Assembly (NCBI GenBank): GCA_021186555.1
Contig: JAJKFL010000011.1
Location: 35,534,923-35,598,922 of the forward strand
Direction: 5' to 3'
Length of the DNA stretch: 64,000 bases
From: Reticulitermes speratus
Taxonomy: Eukaryota; Arthropoda; Insecta; Blattodea; Rhinotermitidae
Shown in pieces: positions 38,991 to 51,312 of the stretch. Under the pieces are notes generated by a model, which searched no databases, was not told where the DNA came from, and saw only the letters and a list, made by a program, of their open reading frames with translations. The translations under genes were made by a program, and so were the position numbers. Numbering within the stretch: the first letter of the stretch is position 1; the number at the start of each line of letters is the position of its first letter.

Positions 38991-40417
38991 CGTGATGAAT
39001 GTGTGTGCCAGGAAGTTAGCAGGGTCATATTAAACTATTTCCATTCACAAATAAGTTAATGGGAGAGCAACAGCGAAATAAAATTAGACGGTAAGTTGTG
39101 AGAAAGGTGATTGGATTAAGTTGGCTCATGAACTTGACTCAAAATAATTTATCATTGTTTGCATTTAACTCTTCTACTTCTACGAGTGTGATGTGTAGAT
39201 ACATGCACGCGTCTGTGTAGGGTAAAGTCGAGTGGAGCCACCTTCAGATTCAGTTTGACATTTGGGATATAGTCGACTGAGATTTCTTTGATCATTTCTT
39301 TCAGCCATCCTACAATAATTCTGGAATTGTAATTTAAAGTATGCCACGACCACTTTCTGCACGCTATTGCACAGCAGACAGTAATATTTACCCTTTCTTT
39401 AGACGATATTAACCGACGCTGATGATCAAACTGCGCTAGTAACCAGTAAATAACAGAGTCTCACGGTAGCACGTCTGCTGTACAGCCTGGTGCAGCATGC
39501 TATAGCTCCCATCTGTTGTGTGGTGGACATGACAGGACACGGCGTCTCGTGCAGCATGGCCCGGCGGTAAGGGAGCCTATTCGGTTCGATCGTGGGATAC
39601 GAATTCTGTTTTTAGTTCCTTATTCAGGACAGGACCCCCACGCCCCCTTCCACCATCATCACGTCTTAATGAAAGTTAAATAGCACCTGCAGTTGATATG
39701 AAGTCATACTTTCCCTGCCATTTCACATGCCGAGCCGATATAATGCGTTGTTTACATTTGTCAAAGTCAGGTCTTGAAAATATATATAAGCTTTCTTTAA
39801 ATATAATTCATTTATACAGCTGAAATCCAAAAGAACGAATTTAATTTCCCAACGCTCATTCAAGCGCAGATGAAATTTTTACATTATTTGACTTGTAAAG
39901 CATAGAGTGGACAGTCTCCGGTTGCATACGGTAGGCAGTAAACCGGTTAATCTGCTAACCGAAATGCGTTACCAGAATTCTACCAGAGATAAAGCGGCCG
40001 GAACATTAAGCTAAGAATTTACTGTAATAGTGGTGCCGTGGATAAGGAGGCACACAACATGCAGGGGACAAGTCCTGAAGATGGAGGCATATATTCCTCC
40101 GAAACAATGTTAATACCTCCAGAGCAGCAAATAATTATTTGGCAAGATATGGAAGGAAACGTCTGTCGTTGTCTCGTTTGAAGCACTTTGTCGGAATTTG
40201 CCGGAGGAATTGGTCAGAAAGCAATTATCTGTGTCAGGATGTGAACCCGGTAGCAATTGGTACATTAATACAACATAGGTGTGTGTTGAACGTAATGCAA
40301 GTGAAATTACTTCCGCAAAAACTCTTGGATGAGGAACTCGCACTAACGATGTTATCCAAGTGAAGTTGTTGTCGTTAAAAGGACAAAACTTGTTGTGCTG
40401 TTAATCAAATGTATATG
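38991..40417. other. No gene; weak SINE-like and foldback traces
   Basis: TTCGGTTCGATCGTGGGATAC at about 39575 resembles a B box with body. CCTGAAGATGGAGGCATATA with TCCTCCGAAACAATG at about 40075-40110 is a foldback-signature arm. No coding exon was recognised. Confidence 0.4.
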
Positions 40418-41299
40418 CAGTGGAACCCGGTTATAACGACATCTGTTTATGCGACACCTCGTCTATATCGTCAGATATTCTGTGGTACCAATTAATTCGT
40501 CACCGTTAAACATAACATTATACTCCTCCGTTATAACGACATCGGTTTATACGACACCTCGTCTATATCGTCAGATATTCTGTGGTACCAATTAATTCGT
40601 CACCGTTAAACATAACATTATACTCCTCCGTTATAACGACATCGGTTTATACGACACCTCGTCTATATCGTCAGATATTCTGTGGTACCAATTAATTCGT
40701 CACCGTTAAACATAACATTATACTCCTCCGTTATAACGACATCGGTTTATACGACACCTCGTCTATATCGTCAGATATTCTGTGGTACCAATTAATTCGT
40801 CACCGTTAAACATAACATTATACTCCTCCGTTATAACGACATCGGTTTATACGACACCTCGTCTATATCGTCAGATATTCTGTGGTACCAATTAATTCGT
40901 CACCGTTAAACATAACATTATACTCCTCCGTTATAACGACATCGGTTTATACGACACCTCGTCTATATCGTCAGATATTCTGTGGTACCAATTAATTCGT
41001 CACCGTTAAACATAACATTATACTCCTCCGTTATAACGACATCGGTTTATACGACACCTCGTCTATATCGTCAGATATTCTGTGGTACCAATTAATTCGT
41101 CACCGATAAACATAACATTATACTCCTCCGTTATAACGACATCGGTTTATACGACACCTCGTCTATATCGTCAGATATTCTGCGGTACCAATTAATTCAT
41201 CACCGTTAACCATAACATTATACTACTCGGTTATAACGACACTCGTTTATAACGACACAAAATATTCAGTCCCTTTCATGACGTTATAACAGAGTTCGA
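40418..41299. mobile_element. pogo-like MITE with amplified 100-bp internal repeat
   Basis: The left end CAGTGGAACCCGGTTATAACG and right end CGTTATAACAGAGTTCGACCG are imperfect inverted repeats of pogo-like type. Eight units of exactly 100 bp follow one another (TTATAACGAC at 40431, 40531, 40631 and so on), nearly identical. The last part (ACTCGTTTATAACGACAC, AAAATATTCAGTCCC) is shared with the element at 34916-35191. Confidence 0.75.
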
Positions 41300-41302
41300 C
41301 CG

Positions 41303-41368
41303 TATTTCCCAGTAAACAGCCTAATCGACTTATATATGGTGTTCTATATGACTGTTTACTGGGAAATA
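41303..41368. repeat. Short inverted repeat
   Basis: TATTTCCCAGTAAACAG and its exact complement CTGTTTACTGGGAAATA flank a 32-bp spacer. Confidence 0.85.
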
Positions 41369-42304
41369 TAAACATTAGAATAACAGTGTAGAGGCGGACA
41401 TGACCTCCCCCGCAAGCGCTCATTTTGCAGACTGTGTAAAGAAAGCAGAACAGAACCATTAAAAATTTCGACAGACACATACAGATTAGTTTAATAGTCT
41501 ATTCGTCTAGTCAAGTGTCTCCCACATGACACAGCTGCGTTTTGACGCCTGTCACATCACGTAAAAATATTTGTGGGATTTGTGGGTATTACACAAGGCA
41601 CTACTTTCTCTGCCATTAACATCCACGCCATCAAATTTAATAACAAAAAAACACACAGCTGTTATAAACCCTACTGAGGTTTGTCGAGACTTTTCTCAGT
41701 TCCTCCACGCAAATTCCAAGGTAGCACTTTAATTAACGTCTCCTTTCACATCCTTTACAATTCATTAATAATCCTTTCATTCGATTTCTAGGCCCGGTTA
41801 ACAATAAAAAAGCCTTTTTAAATAAGATACAGTTTCGATAAATAACAAACCACCATCTCAGTAACCTAAAATGTATTAAACCCTCTGTTATTTATTTAGA
41901 ATGTTATTTACGATGTGTTTCGTCCTGTGATGGGCCATTATCAGGGAAATACATTCATACACAACATTCGGATAAACGTTTAATACAATCTGCTGTATAC
42001 ACAGATGGTGCCTTATTTTTTCATTATTTTCCAGCTATAGCACGGTACAGCATAAACAATTTCAAACACAGACTACTGCCTGAAAATTAACTGCTCTAAA
42101 CATACTGCAGTAAAGTTCTGATGATGTCACTTCGCATCTAAATCCATCAATGTTGAGGACATTTTCCCGTCGGCTAACGCATTAAATTTAATAAAATTAA
42201 TACAGCGCCAAATTATTAGTTTTAATAAATTAGAAAAAGCCCATGTGACTCACGAGTTCAGACACCGCAGTCCAATTTCAGCTCTCCACAATGCGGTAAG
42301 CTAC
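41369..42304. other. No gene; foldback-type arm
   Basis: TGTTTCGTCCTGTGATGGGC with CATTATCAGGGAAATAC at about 41917-41955 carries the recurrent TTTCG...TCAGG signature. The rest is AT-rich and unrecognised. Confidence 0.4.
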
Positions 42305-42360
42305 CTGTTGGTGCACGCCGGACACGAACACAGCTCCTACAGACAGCGAGGCCAGGTACA
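42305..42360 (-). CDS. Weak candidate hydrophobic mini-exon
   Basis: Acceptor CACTTGCAG and donor CAACAG|GTAGCT bound 56 nt that read YLASLSVGAVFVSGVHQQ with GC-rich third positions, the residue pattern of a membrane segment. It is too short to identify. Its end phase (0) does not fit directly to the candidate exon at 37854-37967 in that exon's more protein-like frame. Confidence 0.22.
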
Positions 42361-42689
42361 CTGCAAGTGGCCTACAGGCAACAGGAAACTCTATCCGCTA
42401 TTGAAGGGTTGAAGTAGGGGTGGTTGGTAGGGGCGGAAGGGGGGGGAGATGAATCAACACGATTTGCTTTACTTCGCGTGTGAGCCTACCTGGGGGTCAC
42501 GACCCAATTTCTGCACCAAGATTCACTTCAACATGGCGTGTGAAGGACATATGCTTGTTATTATACGGGAGTTAAGCAAACAACATCAAGTTGCAGAAAC
42601 AACATGTCGACTGCAGGTGTGGCGACACTTCGCAATGTCGTGGTGCAACCGGCTATAACGTTGGTGTCCCAGGTAGGGACAACAGATTG

Positions 42690-42870
42690 TTCTGTTCTTC
42701 GAAACGTCGAGACCGACTATGGGGCCCACGCAGTCTCCTATTTTAAGTGGGTATCGGAGTCTCTTTCCCTGGGGTAAAGCGGCCGAGGCGTGAAATTGAC
42801 CACTCACCTCCATACAGAGTCGAGATTAAGAATGCGTGGAGATGTATTTCCACGCCCCCCTATAAGCGTT
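42690..42870 (+). mobile_element. SINE family C fragment
   Basis: TATCGGAGTCTCTTTCCCTG, GGTAAAGCGGCCGAGGCGTG, TGACCACTCACCTCC and GATTAAGAATGCGTGGAG match the family. Confidence 0.65.
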
Positions 42871-43049
42871 AATGGAGTGCAAAGGGAAAACTTTGCCTTC
42901 TTTGTCTATCTACTCCGTTTTCGTTTCCTTTTCCAATGAATACCCTCTTCCCAGATTTTTTCGCAAAAAAAAAAAAAAATTATATTGAACCTCGATATTT
43001 GTTCTTCAAAATCACGACTTGCAATAAAAAATTAAATTAGTAAATGAAA

Positions 43050-43325
43050 GGTAAAGCACACCCTGTAGAGGCCTCGACAGGCCCCTAAGTTTCCAGGAAG
43101 TTGAGACTCCCAGATTTCAAGACAATCGGCACACGAAGGTGGTAAGGTTGTCAGCCCTAAGCACCGGCCGCCTTTACCCCCAGGAAATACTCCTGGTACT
43201 GATGTCTGTTAAAGGCTGAGTCGACCCCCAGGGCCATAGTGCGGCCGGAAGGTTAAGTCAATTAAAAATTCCAATGACAACATCGGGAATCGAACCCGCG
43301 ACATTCCAGCTTGTAGCGCAGTGCA
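43050..43325 (-). mobile_element. SINE family B, minus strand
   Basis: Same body as 12585-12890, with the reversed B box GGGAATCGAACCCGCGAC at about 43289. Confidence 0.75.
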
Positions 43326-43479
43326 GACTTACTTAAGTATCGGTACTTAATACGGGCATAAAGTCACGAAATGCCTAAAAATCGATATATATTTTCTTCC
43401 CAAATCTTCGTGTAATTTATAAAAAGATGAGATTTCTTAAACATGTCAGTAGATCTCACAGCTTATACCTACGCACTGT

Positions 43480-43720
43480 AGGTGTAGATGCATATTGTTG
43501 TACTTGATCACACTCAATTACACACACACAAAACACTCGGTAGGACTCCTCTGGACAAGGGATCGGCCCGTCGCACAGACCTCTACCTGACTACACACAA
43601 CACTCATAAGAGACAGATATCCATGCCCCACGCGGGATTCGAACCCGCAATCCCAGCAAGCGAGCGGCCGCAGACCCACGCCTTACAAACATATACCACT
43701 GTAAACCAGCTCACCATCAG
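43480..43720 (-). mobile_element. tRNA-derived SINE, other family
   Basis: The reversed B box GGGATTCGAACCCGCAATCC at about 43633 and the downstream tRNA-like GACCCACGCCTTACAAAC precede a body containing ACACACAACACTCATAAG. No second copy was seen in the window. Confidence 0.5.
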
Positions 43721-44638
43721 GCGTAGTGTTTTTTTAGTCTTTTGCACTAACATTATTTTTAATTTTCCCTATTTATAACTTTTGGTTCATGTACTGATTT
43801 TAGTTAAATTGGTTATTGGCACAATTTTTGTAATTTTTTCCTTGTATACTGTAAATACTGTAAATTGTAATCTTCAATAAATAATAAAAAAAAAAAGACC
43901 CATGCTTTAGAGCCCGTGGCCACTGCGATCGGCGCCTCTAAGTCCGATTTGTTCAAAAATGTAGCTAAGAGGCTCATTAGGACATTAGGTACAAAGACAT
44001 AAGTGACGACTGCCTACGTCAACTACAGCGCGTTCTGTTCCAATTCCGTTTCAGATTACCCACCCATATCTTGATGTCCAGCTTACGAACTTCCAGAATG
44101 TGCAGTTGACGTGCCTCGCGTTCAGTCATTACTGAAACGTCGTATGTGTTTTTATCAGAAATGATCTTTATCTGACACCAATAGCATGCTACAAGGACGT
44201 TTTGTAAGCATAAGTTTATGTTTCATAAGAAGTTTTCCTAAGCTCGATATTAGGTTAAATGTTCCACGAAACATGCGACTAACGCAATTCAATTCGTCAC
44301 GCTACGAGCCCCCTTGATGACATCACTAAGCATCTCAGAGCAGTTAAGTATAACTGCTGTGACCGGAGGCAGCAGAGTTGAATATTCTTATAATCTGCAC
44401 CAAAACTCTGTTATGTACTTAAGTTACGATCATATTGGGGTAAGCGTGCCTTGCGTGGAAAAATAACAAAAAAAAACCAGATTATAACACACGAAACATG
44501 TAGAATGCGTGTTGCCAAAACAGATATTATGACAGGCAACAAGAACACTAAACACAAGACAATCGGGAGAAGAACCGTAAGCTGAAATGCAATGAACCAA
44601 AAGGAACCGAAAACACAACAGTTAATTCTTACAATAGA
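43721..44638. other. No gene recognised
   Basis: AT-rich at the left and unremarkable after that. CATTACTGAAACGTCGTATG at about 44127 is a foldback-like fragment. Confidence 0.4.
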
Positions 44639-44945
44639 ATGAGGTGGGCGGGGCATGTAGCACGTATGGGTGAGGGGAGAGGTGCATACGGGATTTTGGT
44701 GGGGAGACCTGAGGGAAGGAGACCACTTGGAAGACCCAGGCGTAGATGGGAGGATATTAACATGGATCTTCAAGAAGTGGGATGGGAGGGCATGGACTGG
44801 ATTGATATGGCTCAGGATAGGGACAGGTGGTGGGCTGTTGTGAGTGCGATAATGAATCTTCGGGTTGCATAAAACGTGGGGAATTTCTTGACTAGCTGAG
44901 GACCTGCTAGCTTCTCAAGAAGGACTGTGCTACATGGAGTTACTT
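44639..44945 (+). mobile_element. Non-LTR retrotransposon tail, family B (best copy)
   Basis: An open frame of 77 codons reads [20 protein letters not shown], then [20 protein letters not shown] and [18 protein letters not shown]. The arrangement RWAGHVARM...[10 protein letters not shown] is typical of the end of RT-encoding ORFs in insect LINEs. It is followed by GTGGGGAATTTCTTGACTAG and a CTTACTTA-type 3' tail. It is 5' truncated. At least six diverged relatives lie in this window. Confidence 0.8.
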
Positions 44946-45874
44946 ACTTATTGTTGTGCCACCTGAAGAAACCCTAGTATTTTAGACTGAATATGATCAC
45001 AAAGTACAGCGAGATGTAAACATTAGAATCACTGCACCATCGCCATCAGTGTCGGAAAAACAATGAATTAATCCGTATCCGAGCATTCCGTTGCGTAACA
45101 GGACTACGTCAGAGGTACACAGCCGTCTGTATACACACGTTACATTATCTGGAACATTTTATCTGACAACTATCATTTGTTACTTCCCGCTGCTATTCCT
45201 GGGCGGTCGAGTCGGATACGATATCATTACCGACAGAAACTGACAGTTGTCAGATAAAATAATGACCATGTGGATGTTTTTGTAATGTGTGTACGGTGTT
45301 GTAATGTGTGTACTTGTATTTACTGTATGTATTTTGTTTTGCAATTGTGTAGTTTGTTTTGTATTGTTATTTTTATGAATATTATATGTACATTTGTACG
45401 GAAACCCAATTGCAGTAAATAATAATAATAATAATAAACCAGGGCAGTAAAATCATGTGGTTTGAAACATATTTCGACATCAGTGGGCCCCCAGTTACTT
45501 TCATTTCGAAATTACAACGTAACCATAAAATAAACCGGTATATATTTTTTGTTGCTGAAAAGTTTCGACACAAATATGTATGTCATTATGTCTCTTGAGA
45601 ACTCCTGTTTAACAACAGAGCGTGATTCACACTCGCGGTACACTCACGGTCAGTGAAGATGTCTGCCTGCACCTAACTGTACCTGCTGATACCGACGGTC
45701 ACGCTCACTTAATCGGGCGATAAAGCGAATGCGGACATTCTTAAAAAGAATACAGTTGATGAAGCGATGTTACAACGAACGTGGATGGAAATTTAATGCA
45801 GTCTTGATGTGCTTCGTACGACGAATGGTGCCCATGTGGAAGTTGTCTAAATTATGTGAAAAAAAAAGTTTATA
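44946..45874. other. No gene recognised
   Basis: AT-rich with an (AAT)n run near 45420. ATTATCTGGAACATTTTATC is partly repeated in inverse near 45250 (GATAAAATAATG), a possible small foldback. Confidence 0.4.
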
Positions 45875-47187
45875 TTCAATGTTTAAAAAAACCAACACAA
45901 TGCACTTCACTTTAATGTATGTTAATTAACCCCTACATATGTTTCGGTTTTTACGTAAAACCATCCTCAGGGGAACAAAACTACGTTGTATCACATCCAA
46001 TGTTAACACAAGTTATTACAATCGCTGCAAAACCAGAGTTTAAAACATATAAAATGTCGTTTAAAATCCTTAAAATTCGTTGAATTTTGTGTCACAATAA
46101 TAAATTGTAGTAAAATAGGTCACTGAGTTATTGCACAGCTCTGATTGTTTTGGTTCTTGGGTTTGTGTACTGTTGTGTTGTGTTGTATATTGTTGTGTTG
46201 TGTACTGTTGTGTTGTGTTGTGTACTGTTGTGTTGTGTACTGTTGTGTTGTGTTGTATATTGTTGTGTTGTGTACTGTTGTGTTGTGTACTGTTGTGTTG
46301 TGTACTGTTGTGTTGTGTTGTGTACTGTGTTGTGTACTGTTGTGTTGTGTTGTATATTGTTGTGTTGTGTACTGTTGTGTTGTGTTGTGTACTGTTGTGT
46401 TGTGTTGTGTTGTGTACTGTTGTGTTGTGTTGTATATTGTTGTGTTGTGTACTGTTGTGTTGTGTGTACTGTTGTGTTGTGTTGTATATTGTTGTGTTGT
46501 GTACTGTTGTGTTGTGTTGTGTACTGTTGTGTTGTGTTGTGTTGTGTACTGTTGTGTTGTGTTGTATATTGTTGTGTTGTGTACTGTTGTGTTGTGTTGT
46601 GTACTGTTGTGTTGTATATTGTTGTGTTGTGTACTGTTGTGTTGTGTTGTGTACTGTTGTGTTGTGTACTGTTGTGTTGTGTTGTGTACTGTTGTGTTGT
46701 GTACTGTTGTGTTGTGTACTGTTGTGTTGTGTTGTGTACTGTTGTGTTGTGTTGTGTACTGTTGTGTACTGTTGTGTTGTGTTGTGTACTGTTGTGTTGT
46801 GTTGTGTACTGTTGTATTGTGTTGTGTACTGTGGTGTACTGTTGTGTACTGTTGTGTACTGTTGTGTACTGTGGTGTTGTGTACTGTTGTGTACCGTTGT
46901 GTACTGTTGTGTACTGTTGTGTACTGTGGTGTTGTGTTGTGTACTGTTGTGTACTGTGGTGTACTGTTGTGTACTGTGGTGTTGTGTTGTGTACTGTGGT
47001 GTTGTGTTGTGTACTGTTGTGTACTGTGGTGTATTGTTGTGTACTGTGGTGTTGTGTTGTGTACTGTTGTGGAGTTTAGTAAATATACCCTGCGTTGTTG
47101 TGTCGAGTTTGTTCATTGTTGTGTGTGCTGTTGGGTTAATCAACAGATATTAAAGTGAAGTGCATTGTTGGTTTTTTAAACATTGAA
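45875..47187. mobile_element. Foldback element filled with TGTTG-type repeat
   Basis: The outer arms TTCAATGTTTAAAAAAACCA (left) and GGTTTTTTAAACATTGAA (right) continue into AATGCACTTCACTTTAAT / ATTAAAGTGAAGTGCATT, a clear inverted pair. The left arm also carries ATATGTTTCGG and CCATCCTCAGGGG. Between them, about 46160-47075 is a low-complexity array of TGTTGTGT and TGTACTG words. Very long open frames on both strands there are artefacts of the repeat. Confidence 0.75.
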
Positions 47188-47724
47188 CCTTAAAACGCAC
47201 AGTGAGACTAACATAAAAATTTTATATAGTTTCTTTATTATGCAACAAACTGCACAGTTATCTATTCATTCGCATTTTTATTAAATTTTTTAAACTGTTC
47301 GAAGAATTTGTGGACACCCTGTATTTGACTCATAAGTAGTGGGATTACTGCCAAATTTTTGCTTCACTCAGGGGCCCACAAAGTTTCCAAAAAATCTAAC
47401 AGCCGCCTTAAAATTCTCGGCGCCAGATGGGTGATACAAAGCACACATAGTAGGCACCGCTGTACAAATTTCAGCGGCCCGGGATTTGTGTATGCCTGAG
47501 TTATGTTTCAGAACATGTTTAAGACAAAAGGAACTTCACTCGAGTGCTGCACGAAAGCTCAGTGTCCATCCTGTACACTACATCCCTGACTGTGAGCTTA
47601 CTTTGAACTGGGTGTGAGCGAATCCATCGTATAAATCAACTTCAAAATCAAAGAGTGGGCAATGACATGTGATGACAGCATACTGGCAGTAGATACACAC
47701 CTTGCATTATAACCATTCATTCAC
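47188..47724. other. No gene recognised
   Basis: An element-terminus motif TTTGTGGACACCCTGTATTTG is at about 47309. The rest is unassigned. Confidence 0.4.
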
Positions 47725-47960
47725 TTTCTAGTCTGTCTTACGACTTCTCCGCAGAGTGCGATCTAGTGATTCCTCTTTCAATTCCCAGTATCCTCTCTTT
47801 TCCTTAAAGTCATCCAGTAGCTTACGTTTTCTTCCTCGTCTTCCCGTCACTTCTATCCTCTGTATCTTTCCTTCAATAACGTGTTTTTAGAAGGCAGTTG
47901 TGACCAATCCAGATAGCCTTCCTTCTTTTCTTTGCATGTAGGATATTCTTCTCCTCTGAT
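47725..47960 (-). mobile_element. LINE tail family A, minus strand
   Basis: TCTAGTCTGTCTTACGAC, GTATCCTCTCTTTTCCTTAA and TGACCAATCCAGATAGCC are the reverse complement of the 14761-15189 family. Confidence 0.75.
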
Positions 47961-48017
47961 ACATCTCAAACGAAGAAAACATATGTGGTTGGTAAATGTC
48001 AACGAAGGGGAAAACTT

Positions 48018-48613
48018 AGAAGCTTAGGTATAGATGGGAGGACAATATACTGACATTACATACAGTGAGCATTGGGATTTGAAAGGTTAACTGAAGCTTA
48101 GGTATAGATGGGAGGACAATACTACTGACATTACATACAGTGAGCATTGGGATTTGAAAGGTTAACTGAAGCTTAGGTATAGATGGGAGGACAATACTAC
48201 TGACATTACATACAGTGAGCATTGGGATTTGAAAGGTTAACTGAAGTTAGGTATAGATGGGAGGACAATACTACTGACATTACATACAGTGAGCATTGGG
48301 ATTTGAAAGGTTAACTGAAGTTAGGTATAGATGGGAGGACAATACTACTGACATTACATACAGTGAGCATTGGGATTTGAAAGGTTAACTGAAGCTTAGG
48401 TATAGATGGGAGGACAATACTACTGACATTACATACAGTGAGCATTGGAATTTGAAAGGTTAACTGAAGCTTAGGTATAGATGGGAGGACAATACTACTG
48501 ACATTACATACAGTGAGCATTGGGATTTGAAAGGTTAACTGAAGTTAGGTATAGATGGGAGGACAATACTACTGACATTACATACAGTGAGCATTGGAAT
48601 TTGAAAGGTTAAC
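48018..48613. repeat. 75-bp minisatellite x 8, seeded by a LINE tail
   Basis: Each unit contains GCTTAGGTATAGATGGGAGG, ACAATACTACTGACATTAC and TGGGATTTGAAAGGTTAACT. The TAGATGGGAGGACAAT part is the family B LINE segment (AGGCGTAGATGGGAGGATAT at 44739). The first unit (ACAATATACTGAC) differs slightly. Confidence 0.92.
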
Positions 48614-49055
48614 TTGCCCTGTCTATTCACTTTGTAGGTTCCCTGCGTGACCCAATCAGGAATCCCTGTCTGTGTGCCCCCTGCATATGGGGGGACTGAA
48701 CAGAGGAACGCCCGAGGACTGTTACTGCAGATGTAATGAAATTTGAGGTAGTAACGCTGTTGAAGTCTGTTAAGATTCTGCCTGTGATCTTACCGGTCAC
48801 GTGCCGGTGTGCAATGTGCACAGCCTTAAATAGTCACCAACAATTCTGCAATCTACTGACATAACCAATCGCAGGCAGAACGAAGGCGTAAACAGCTGCA
48901 GAAACAGCAATTCTGTATTGATGCTCCAAACCTACCTGGTGAATACCTCAGGGCTAGGCACAGCTAACGTCACAGACGAACTAACAGAACTGACACTTAA
49001 CCCAGCAGCACTCGTACCAACACAGGCTAGCACATACCAAATACCTAACTCTATT
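48614..49055. other. No gene recognised
   Basis: Ordinary sequence with no element or exon that I could support. Confidence 0.35.
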
Positions 49056-49179
49056 GACATAATCTTCTTTTGGGTGTTGTACATCGTCCTTGCCTGAAGA
49101 CGAAAGCAGAGCCGGCTTCCGAAACGTCGTGCTTCGTTAAAAATAGACGATGGGAGAAGTTCAAAAAAAGATTATGTCA
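49056..49179. repeat. Foldback element, partial
   Basis: TGACATAATCTT on the left and AAGATTATGTCA on the right are complementary. The inner part has CCTGAAGACGAAAGCAGAG and CCGAAACGTCGTG, linking it to the foldback at 26892-27052. Confidence 0.65.
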
Positions 49180-49339
49180 GTGAGTCACGTACCATCGTCA
49201 GAGCCCTACGAAGTTGAACCTAACCTATTATTTACTGCAGCCTAACGTAAGACATTAGTGATCCTACTTACCAATCAACCATCTCGTCTCCTTGTTTCAG
49301 GCCAAGAATTAAACCACTGAAACGTTAGCCACGATCAGC

Positions 49340-49905
49340 AAACTGTCAGCAGTGTCTGTCACCAATGACTGTAACTGTCAGCAAAGTCTGTAACTGTCTG
49401 CAATAACTGTAACTGTCAGGAATGTCTGTAACTTTCAGCAGTGTCTGTAACTGTCAGCAGTGTCTGTAACTGTCAGCAATGTCTGTAACTGTCAGCAATG
49501 CCTGTAACTGTCAGCAATGTCTGTAACTGTCAACAATGTATGTAACTGTCAGCAATGCCTGTAACTGTCAGCAATGTCTGTAAATGTCATCAATACCTGT
49601 AACTGTCAGCAATGTATGTAACTGTCAGGAATGCATGTAACTCTCAGCAATGCCTGTAACTGTCAGCAATGTATGTAACTGTCAGCAATGCCTGTAACTG
49701 TCAGGAATGTATGTAACTGTCAGCAATGTCTCTGTCAGGAATGTCTGTAACTATCAACAATGTATGTAACTGTCAGCAATGTCTGTAAATGTCATCAATA
49801 CCCTTAACTGTCAGCAATGTATGTAACTGTCAGGAATGTATGTAACTGTCAGCAATGTCTGTAACTGTCAGGAATGTATGTAACTGTCAGCAATGTGTGT
49901 AACTA
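49340..49905. repeat. 19-bp tandem repeat, about 29 copies
   Basis: Units read CTGTAACTGTCAGCAATGT with many one-base variants (GGAATG, ATGCCTG, ATCAATAC). Variant units alternate in a higher-order pattern, for example the CTGTAAATGTCATCAATACC unit occurring twice about 220 bp apart. Confidence 0.9.
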
Positions 49906-51312
49906 ACCACACACGATCAAGTCCCACAAACCCACAAATGCACACTCCCGCCTACTGTCAGTTACAGACTTGTCTCCGCACACCGAACACAACTGTGTGT
50001 CACAACACAGCGCCCTCACAAGCAAAACTCACGCTTCCCGATGTTCTGCTGTTACTTCAGTGTGTCACAGAAACAACACACAAACGATACGCAACGAGAT
50101 ATCAAATCGATCGGAAGGAGGCACTTCCGGTATGTCGACTGAACGAAACTGTTACGAGTATTATGCGAGCGATCAACACACGTACCCCGGCGAGGGCAAC
50201 GAACCCCAAGTCACTAGAGTAATATAAACATAGATGGCGCTTGGGGTAAGAGTGTAATAACGCTCATTCAACACGGTAACTTGTAACAGACGTTTCTCTG
50301 TCTACACTGTTAACAAGTGGAACCGGTCACGAGAACCCCTCTAATTCTTTAACGAAGGTATCTCCAGACGTCATAACAGGGGATTCACAACACTGCTTTC
50401 TGTCAGACGAAAGGAATCCACTGCGACATAACCCCCCTCCCCAAAAAAAGTTTAGTGTTCTGAAATTTTGGGAGGCACCTTGACCCACGGAGCCCCGAGC
50501 TGCGGGGACCTTATCTAGAGCACTGATGTTAATCTGTATCAATTACGAAGTGTGCATGAACGACAGACGAGAAAAAATATAAAAGAAAGCAAGAAACAAG
50601 GCGAGTTCGGAAAATTAGCTGCTGTTTCATCCCAGAAAAGACTTCGAATCTTCCAACTTGTCTCTAAAACGGGAAGCAAGGCTGGAAATTTTAATATAAT
50701 GATTTAGAACAGTTTTATCCCCATGCTGAAGGAATGTTGGTATGAAGAGAACGCCGTTAGAATCTGTTTAGATTAATGACTCGTCCAGACATGACAACAA
50801 AATCGAAGGAACGTAACAATATGCCTCATGCTCTGACCTCCTCCACCACCCCCAAGCCGGAAGTGTTGGGCAGTAACAAAGAGTGCGTGCGTGCGCGTTA
50901 CAAAGTCGTGCATGCCATAAAGTGTCAGAAGGACCAATAAGAAGTCTCCTAATGGTGCACAAACACTGTGACGTAGTACACGGACTTTATAAAGGGACTC
51001 TTTGCTTTTACAATGTCATACGGTTTAACAGTACACGTTCAAACGTTGATGCAGTTTATGACAATACGAAAGGCGAGGCCCTCCCTGCGCCGATTTGCAC
51101 TGAAATTTATTTTTTAATTTTAATTTTTCAATTGTTTGCTTTATGATCTTTTAGCACTTTGTAATACCTTAATTAGTTTTATGTTTTTATGTTTATGTCT
51201 ATTATTGTTCATCTTATGTCTGTTTTCATGTTTTGTACGTCTTGCCGTCTATTTTGTGTGCTCTGTGTTTCTGTACTGTTCTGTGTATCTGTCTGCTTAT
51301 GTATATAGTTGT
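49906..51312. other. No gene recognised
   Basis: Mixed composition. No splice-bounded exon or family-level element could be supported. Confidence 0.35.

Noticed and set aside
38373-39059. 228-codon protein of MKRLRTCRKTDYR repeats
   Set aside because: The frame stays open only because the 39-bp unit is a multiple of three and derives from a LINE tail. There is no sign of selection. Reported as a repeat instead.
46070-47153. Very long open frames (over 300 codons) on both strands
   Set aside because: They are produced by the TGTTG/TGTACTG low-complexity array. All frames lack stops because of composition, and the residues are monotonous.
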